A stretch of 64,000 bases of DNA. Source: Paenibacillus sp. PL91 (GTDB lineage: Bacteria; Bacillota; Bacilli; Paenibacillales; Paenibacillaceae). Position numbers and translations under genes: made by a program. The stretch is taken from positions 107,779-171,778 of the forward strand of contig NZ_JABBYG020000014.1 of the NCBI RefSeq assembly GCF_012935325.2. Reading direction: 5' to 3'. This document shows, piece after piece, positions 59,739 through 64,000 of this stretch. Each line of letters opens with the position of its first letter. Within the stretch, counting starts at the first letter, position 1. The notes under the pieces were generated by a model that saw only the letters and a program-made list of their open reading frames with translations, was not told where the DNA came from and ran no database searches.

Positions 59739-60820
59739 AGCGGCGCTTATCGAAATTCGAGATTGCGCTGCGCTTCGCAGGGTCGGTGTCCATGGTATTT
59801 GTAATTAGCGGACTCGCTTTTTCGCTGGCTTATTGGCTCACGAAATGGTTTTATGCAAGGCATGAAGTGAGTTTGCCAGAGTATGCCCTGCAGTTGATCA
59901 ACTGGGGATTGGGCATTTTTTTATTATTCATGCTGATTGCGGTCATTAATTTGCTGACTCGTCCGAAGCAGAGGGCGGTTTGGACCGAAATGATGGATGC
60001 GCTGAAGCGGATGGCTAAAGGCGATTTCAATGTCTCGCTCGACCGCGACAAAAAGTATCATGGCCAAATCGGCGCTTTCATCGAGTCCATAAATGATATG
60101 GCTCATGAGCTAAAGCAGGTAGAGCTGCTTCGTCAGGAGTTTATCTCCAACGTATCGCATGAGATTCAATCGCCATTGACATCGATTCGCGGCTTTGCGA
60201 GCACCTTGCAGCGCGAGGATCTGAGTCCGGAGGAGCAAAGGCATTATTTGTCGATTATTGAGAAGGAAACGACACGGCTATCCAAAATAAGCGATAACCT
60301 GCTCAAGCTGACGACGCTCGAATCCGAGCAGCAGCAGCTTGACCCGAGGCGTTACCGCCTTGATGCGCAGCTGGAGAGCATCGTTCTGGCCTGCGAGCCG
60401 CAGTGGCTGGAGAAGGAGCTGGAGCTGGAGCTCGCGCTGGAAGAAACGGAAATCGTGGCCAATGAGGAGATGCTTAGCCAGGTTTGGGTCAATCTCATTC
60501 ATAATGCGATTAAGTTTACGCCTGCCCGCGGCAGTGTGAAGGTCGTGCTTAAGCGAGCGGAGAATGAAATAAAGGTGCTGATCATGGATACCGGCATCGG
60601 CATTGCGCCTGAGGATCAGCTTCGGATGTTCGAGCGCTTCTATAAGGGTGATAAGCAGCGTACGCGGACGGCTGACGGAAGCGGGCTTGGCTTGTCGATT
60701 GTGAAAAAAATTGTCGAGCTGCATCATGGCGAAATACGAGTAGAGAGCCGGCTGCAAGAGGGTTCGACTTTCGAGGTGGTTTTGCCGCATTTTATGGCGC
60801 AGCCAAGCGACAGCGTTTAA
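59735..60820 (+). CDS. Membrane sensor histidine kinase (HAMP/HisKA)
   Basis: The 361-residue kinase has two helices (about 12-35 and 45-70) with a short extracellular loop of about ten residues. HAMP follows (about 75-125; MAKGDFNVSLDRD), then HisKA with the phosphoacceptor in NVSHEIQSPLTSIRG, and HATPase (NLIHNAIKF, DTGIGIAPE, GSGLGLSIV). The tiny extracellular loop suggests that it senses the membrane itself or works with the ABC exporter encoded upstream, as intramembrane-sensing kinases do. It is paired with the OmpR-type regulator. Confidence 0.93.
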   Translation: MKRRLSKFEIALRFAGSVSMVFVISGLAFSLAYWLTKWFYARHEVSLPEYALQLINWGLGIFLLFMLIAVINLLTRPKQRAVWTEMMDALKRMAKGDFNVSLDRDKKYHGQIGAFIESINDMAHELKQVELLRQEFISNVSHEIQSPLTSIRGFASTLQREDLSPEEQRHYLSIIEKETTRLSKISDNLLKLTTLESEQQQLDPRRYRLDAQLESIVLACEPQWLEKELELELALEETEIVANEEMLSQVWVNLIHNAIKFTPARGSVKVVLKRAENEIKVLIMDTGIGIAPEDQLRMFERFYKGDKQRTRTADGSGLGLSIVKKIVELHHGEIRVESRLQEGSTFEVVLPHFMAQPSDSV

Positions 60821-60935
60821 AGAAAACAGTGACCTTTCCCTCCCTTTCCACAAATTACACCTCGCCGCAATGATTCAAAGAGGGCATAAGAGGTTAATTA
60901 TAGCTATATAACAGTTCAGAGAGGGGAAGATAAAT

Positions 60936-61187
60936 ATGAGTTTATTATGGACATTAATCGTTGGCGGTATTATAGGATGGTTAGGCGGATTGATTGCAGG
61001 GCGTGACATTCCGGGAGGCATTATCGGGAACATAATCGCCGGCTTCATCGGAGCTTGGCTGGGTACGCTTCTTCTAGGCTCATGGGGTCCGGAAATCGGC
61101 GGCTTTGCCGTTATTCAAGCGATTATTGGAGCCGTAGTAGTTGTGCTTCTGCTGAGCGCCATTATGCGTGGAGTAAGAAGGGCATAG
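60936..61187 (+). CDS. GlsB/YeaQ/YmgE-family small membrane protein
   Basis: The 83-residue, glycine-rich membrane protein has three helices (LLWTLIVGGIIGWLGGLIAG, GGIIGNIIAGFIGAWLGTLL, FAVIQAIIGAVVVVLLLSAI). The GGIIGNIIAGFIGAWLG motif is typical of the family once called transglycosylase-associated proteins. Members are often stress-induced; the molecular role is unknown. GAGAGGGG precedes the ATG. It ends at a terminator. Confidence 0.9.
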   Translation: MSLLWTLIVGGIIGWLGGLIAGRDIPGGIIGNIIAGFIGAWLGTLLLGSWGPEIGGFAVIQAIIGAVVVVLLLSAIMRGVRRA

Positions 61188-61216
61188 CCTAAAGCTTTAC
61201 GCAAAGTAAACTTGAT

Positions 61217-61262
61217 AAAACCGTTGTTGAAGGTGTATCGTATACTTCAATAGCGGTTTTTC
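61217..61262 (+). terminator. Rho-independent terminator
   Basis: A 16-bp stem with mismatches (61217-61232/61245-61260, ends AAAACCG/CGGTTTT) is followed by T. Confidence 0.85.
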
Positions 61263-61298
61263 TGCGTTCAAAAGCTGAGATGAAAGAGGTTGAAAGAA

Positions 61299-62393
61299 AT
61301 GCTTATAATCATTGGTCTCATCGCTGCTCTCGCCATTTTCATTTTCCTGATGCTGCGCTATTATCCTGCTCTTGGCGCAAGCCAGTCAAAGGAGCGGAGA
61401 GAGAAGCTTAGCCGCTCGAGGCAATATGCCAGCAAAAAGTTTATTAACCCTGTTCCGACGACGATGGAGACAACGACAGCCGAGAAGCTGAAAATGCTCG
61501 TCCAGTTCGTGAAGGGAAATCCGAAGGCTAGACCGGGCAAGCCCGTTGTAATTGAGCCGCTTAGCGAGGTTTATTTCGGTAAGGAGCCGCAGCCTAAGCT
61601 GACTTGGTTCGGCCATTCTGCTTCACTGCTTCAGCTTGAAGGCAAAAACATATTGCTTGATCCGATGTTTGGCAGCGTGCCTTCTCCATTTCCTCTCTTT
61701 GGCGGAAAAAGATACAGCGACAAGCTTCCCTTCGAAATCGAGCAGCTGCCGATGATCGATGCCGTGCTCATTTCCCATGACCATTACGATCATCTGGACT
61801 ACGGTTCAATTGTGAAGCTAAAGGACAAAGTGAAACAGTTTATTGTGCCGCTTGGCGTTGCGCCGCATTTGGTGAAATGGGGTGTCGATCCCTCAAAAAT
61901 AGATGAGCATGACTGGTGGGAAGAGTTTTCCTACGAGGGGCTTCAGCTGGCTTGTACGCCTGCTAGACATTTCTCGGGAAGAAGCCTTACGGATCGTGAC
62001 GCTACGCTTTGGTGCTCGTGGGTTATACAGGGGCGCGGGACCAAAATCTTTTTTAGCGGCGACAGCGGTTATGGTTCACACTTCAAGGAAATCGGCGATA
62101 AATACGGTCCGTTTGATCTGACCTTAATGGAATGCGGGCAGTACGATGAGCGCTGGGCCGCGATCCATATGATGCCCGAAGAGACGGTTCAGGCTCACTT
62201 GGACGTACGGGGAAAGGTTATGATTCCGATTCATTGGGGCGCCTTTACGCTGGCCATGCATGATTGGACCGACCCGGTGGAACGCGCCGTGAAAGCTGCG
62301 AAGGAGAGAAATGCGAGCATTTCCACTCCGAAAATAGGCGAGACCGTATTCATTCAAGCTGCCGCGTATCCTTCCTCGCCTTGGTGGCGGTAA
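61299..62393 (+). CDS. Membrane-anchored metallo-beta-lactamase-fold hydrolase (NAPE-PLD-like)
   Basis: The 364-residue protein has an N-terminal helix (IIIGLIAALAIFIFLML) and then a metallo-beta-lactamase fold. SHDHYDHLDYG (near residue 160) carries the HxHxDH zinc motif; further ligands lie in TPARHFSGR, FFSGDSGYGSHF and PIHWGAFTLAMHDW. The overall pattern, with FGHSASLLQLEGKNILLDPM and the HWGAF end, resembles N-acyl-phosphatidylethanolamine phospholipase D-like and UlaG-like enzymes, so a phosphodiester lipid is a plausible substrate. The ATG at 61299 is nine bases after AAAGAGG; a TTG at 61290 is too close. Confidence 0.88.
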   Translation: MLIIIGLIAALAIFIFLMLRYYPALGASQSKERREKLSRSRQYASKKFINPVPTTMETTTAEKLKMLVQFVKGNPKARPGKPVVIEPLSEVYFGKEPQPKLTWFGHSASLLQLEGKNILLDPMFGSVPSPFPLFGGKRYSDKLPFEIEQLPMIDAVLISHDHYDHLDYGSIVKLKDKVKQFIVPLGVAPHLVKWGVDPSKIDEHDWWEEFSYEGLQLACTPARHFSGRSLTDRDATLWCSWVIQGRGTKIFFSGDSGYGSHFKEIGDKYGPFDLTLMECGQYDERWAAIHMMPEETVQAHLDVRGKVMIPIHWGAFTLAMHDWTDPVERAVKAAKERNASISTPKIGETVFIQAAAYPSSPWWR

Positions 62394-62413
62394 TCGATAT
62401 TAGGCAAGAACAG

Positions 62414-62448
62414 AACAGCCTGCCGGATAAATCCGGCAGGCTGTTGTT
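62414..62448 (+). terminator. Rho-independent terminator between convergent genes
   Basis: A perfect 15-bp stem (62414-62428/62431-62445, core CAGCCTGCCGGA) with a tiny loop is followed by GTT. It overlaps the end of the convergent DUF1835 gene region. Confidence 0.8.
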
Positions 62449-63442
62449 ATAGTCGAGAGATAGCAGAGCGCTGTCGGTCCCAGCGCCACGGCGGCGTGCT
62501 GCCCTCGAGGAGCACGCCGCCGTACCATTCATGAATGCCGTTTAGCTTGATCCAATCGGCTTTATAACCCGCAACCTCAGCGCCTAATTCGGTTAAGCCG
62601 ACCTTAACGTGCAAGAAGGCATGGGGCGAGTCGTTCAGTGTCGGGATCTTTTCGCTGCCCTCAATCGTAATGAGCGGGTGCGAGCCTTGCGAGAGGCGCC
62701 GCAGACAAAGCCAATATTCAATATCGCCCATTCCGAGCACATGAAGCTTGTCGGTTGCCTGAGAGAAGAGCTGCATGGGCGTATCGACGCCGCTCAATAG
62801 CAGCTCTAGCGTAGTTTGCTCCACGATGCCTAGGCCGTTCCGAACGGATGGGAAACGCGCTAAATGAAGCTCGAGAGCATCGTGCAGGTACGGAAGGGCG
62901 GATGTGTCCTCCTGAAGCAGCCGAGCAATCGGCTCTGGAGTCGGGGACGTATACGCTTCCCATGCTTTTTTGCCTAAAAGGAGCTGCTCCTTGCTTATTT
63001 CATGCCATGTACCGACCAAACCGGACAGCTGCTCCGCGGATAGCTGACCGAGGCCATGAAATAATGGAATGCCGGGGTATTGATTGATGCTTAGCAGATG
63101 CAGCCTCGTATGGCCCAAGGCTTGTCCCGCGAACCCATGCAGCAAGCAGCAAAGTATCGTTTGATCGAATAGATCATGCTCGAACCATAGCACGATATCA
63201 TCGTGCTGTTGGAAGCTTGCCAGCATTTTTTCCTGCGCTTCCAATCCTTCGTGCCAAAGCTGCTGCGGAATGCCTAGCGCTTGCTCCAAATATTGCCCTC
63301 TGGCAGCTCGATTTGCCGGCAAGCTCGGCTGTTCAAATACGGGTCCGACCGTATAGATTTCCCGCCAAACGAGAATATCCCCTAAAGCGCCGCCCTCCTT
63401 GAGCTTTGTGCCAACCGAATCTCCGTTAACGATATGAAGCAT
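62447..63442 (-). CDS. DUF1835 domain protein
   Basis: The 331-residue soluble protein starts with MLHIVNGDSVGTKLKEGG, followed by ILVWREIYTVGPV and DIVLWFEHDLFDQTILCCLL, which together are the DUF1835 signature. The second half (about 180-331) resembles the DUF3658-type partner domain. The function is unknown in all Firmicutes where it occurs. The ATG at 63442 follows GGAGGCGAG. It stands alone beside the repeat array at the right edge. Confidence 0.85.
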   Translation of the reverse strand: MLHIVNGDSVGTKLKEGGALGDILVWREIYTVGPVFEQPSLPANRAARGQYLEQALGIPQQLWHEGLEAQEKMLASFQQHDDIVLWFEHDLFDQTILCCLLHGFAGQALGHTRLHLLSINQYPGIPLFHGLGQLSAEQLSGLVGTWHEISKEQLLLGKKAWEAYTSPTPEPIARLLQEDTSALPYLHDALELHLARFPSVRNGLGIVEQTTLELLLSGVDTPMQLFSQATDKLHVLGMGDIEYWLCLRRLSQGSHPLITIEGSEKIPTLNDSPHAFLHVKVGLTELGAEVAGYKADWIKLNGIHEWYGGVLLEGSTPPWRWDRQRSAISRL

Positions 63443-63528
63443 GATCTCGCCTCCTTAATAGGTTAATTTTGGCGGAGAATGCGCGCTTTTGCAACCGCCA
63501 AACTTATACTACCTTTGATCTCATTGTT

Positions 63529-64000
63529 TCTAGATCTATTTCAGCTGGCGGAGTGCCCGGAGGCCCATTTGGCGGGCTGCGCGGCTATAATAGGTCTACT
63601 TTCTAGACCTATTTCCGTGAATTGGACTAGTTGGTGAGAAATAGATCTAGTTTCTAGATCTATTATCGCTAGCGGGGTATCCAGAAGCCCATTTGGCTGG
63701 TTGAGCGCCTATAATAGGTCTACTTTCTAGACTTATTTCCGTGAATTGGGCTAGTTGGTGAAGAATAGATCTAGTTTCTAGATCTATTATCGCTGGCGTA
63801 GTGCCCGGAAGCCCAATTGGCGGGTTGAGCGCCTATAATAAGTCTACTTTCTAGACCTATTTCCGTGAATTGGGCTAGTTGGTGAGGAATAGATCTAGTT
63901 TCTAGATCTATTATCGCTGGCGGAGTGCCCGGAAGCCCAATTGGCGGGTTGAGCGCCTATAATAAGTCTACTTTCTAGACCTATTTCCGTGAATTGGGCT
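63529..64000. repeat. Tandem array with 124-bp unit, each with two hairpins
   Basis: The block TCTAGATCTATT recurs at 63529, 63653, 63777 and 63901, exactly 124 bases apart, and all sequence between aligns with few changes. Each unit has two inverted repeats: AATAGATCTAG...CTAGATCTATT and AATAGGTCTA...TAGACCTATT. Almost four units are visible, and the array continues past the window. No open frame persists across units, so it seems to be non-coding. Confidence 0.92.

Noticed and set aside
63529..64000. CRISPR array
   Set aside because: The 124-bp unit is repeated almost entirely; there are no unique spacers of 30-40 bases between short constant repeats, and no cas genes.

Overview
The window looks like chromosomal DNA of a Paenibacillus-type Firmicute (Paenibacillaceae). 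The basis is the strong AGGAGG ribosome sites with frequent TTG/GTG starts, cre, Rex and PadR type operators, lipoprotein solute-binding proteins paired with LplB/LplC-type permeases, an AraC regulator fused to a membrane sensor, a copper-amine-oxidase stalk domain, and the Bacillus-like pairs yjlC-ndh and DUF485-symporter. No rRNA, tRNA, CRISPR array, insertion sequence or prophage gene was seen.

Left part (1-16.4 kb): A leftward sugar operon encodes a solute-binding lipoprotein, two permeases, a BadF-type amino-sugar kinase and a GH4 phosphoglycosidase cut by the window edge. A GntR/UTRA regulator diverges from it, and three near-identical 15-bp operators lie between them. Next come an orphan LytTR regulator and a DUF485/acetate-type symporter pair. 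A carboxylate module follows: the tricarboxylate transporter TctC-TctB-TctA, an ACT-domain malic enzyme and a degenerate HPr-like protein, all leftward behind a cre site. A CitA/CitB-type two-component system diverges from it.

Middle (16.4-36.5 kb): A secreted toroid/TIG/carbohydrate-binding protein is followed by a two-component system divergent from a YceI protein. Then come a secreted leucine-rich-repeat protein, RlmN and a YitT protein. A polysaccharide-fragment locus holds a binding protein, two permeases, a GH88 hydrolase, a membrane AraC regulator and a second paralogous binding protein. A greA gene precedes about 1 kb of non-coding DNA with four families of short tandem repeats, including a run of CCCCAA.

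Right part (36.5-64 kb): A small PNPOx-like enzyme and a secreted helical protein precede a chromosomal actin-like (ParM/Alp) gene. It is paired with a small ribbon-helix-helix-like partner and followed by iterated 10-bp repeats and a perfect 23-bp hairpin. This cassette is the strongest candidate here for an undescribed system. After it lie a GGDEF protein with no normal start codon, yjlC-ndh under a probable Rex site, an alkyltransferase-like protein, and a secreted protein with four repeats. Then come a MacB-type ABC pair, a winged-helix protein, a large DUF2157-type membrane protein, DbpA, three methyltransferases, a PadR-controlled MFS exporter and a second BadF kinase. The window closes with an ABC exporter plus two-component system, a GlsB-like membrane protein, a metallo-beta-lactamase-fold enzyme, a DUF1835 protein, and a tandem array with a 124-bp unit that runs off the right edge.

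Starts were chosen by ribosome-site spacing. All functional names come from reading the proteins by eye; no database search was run.
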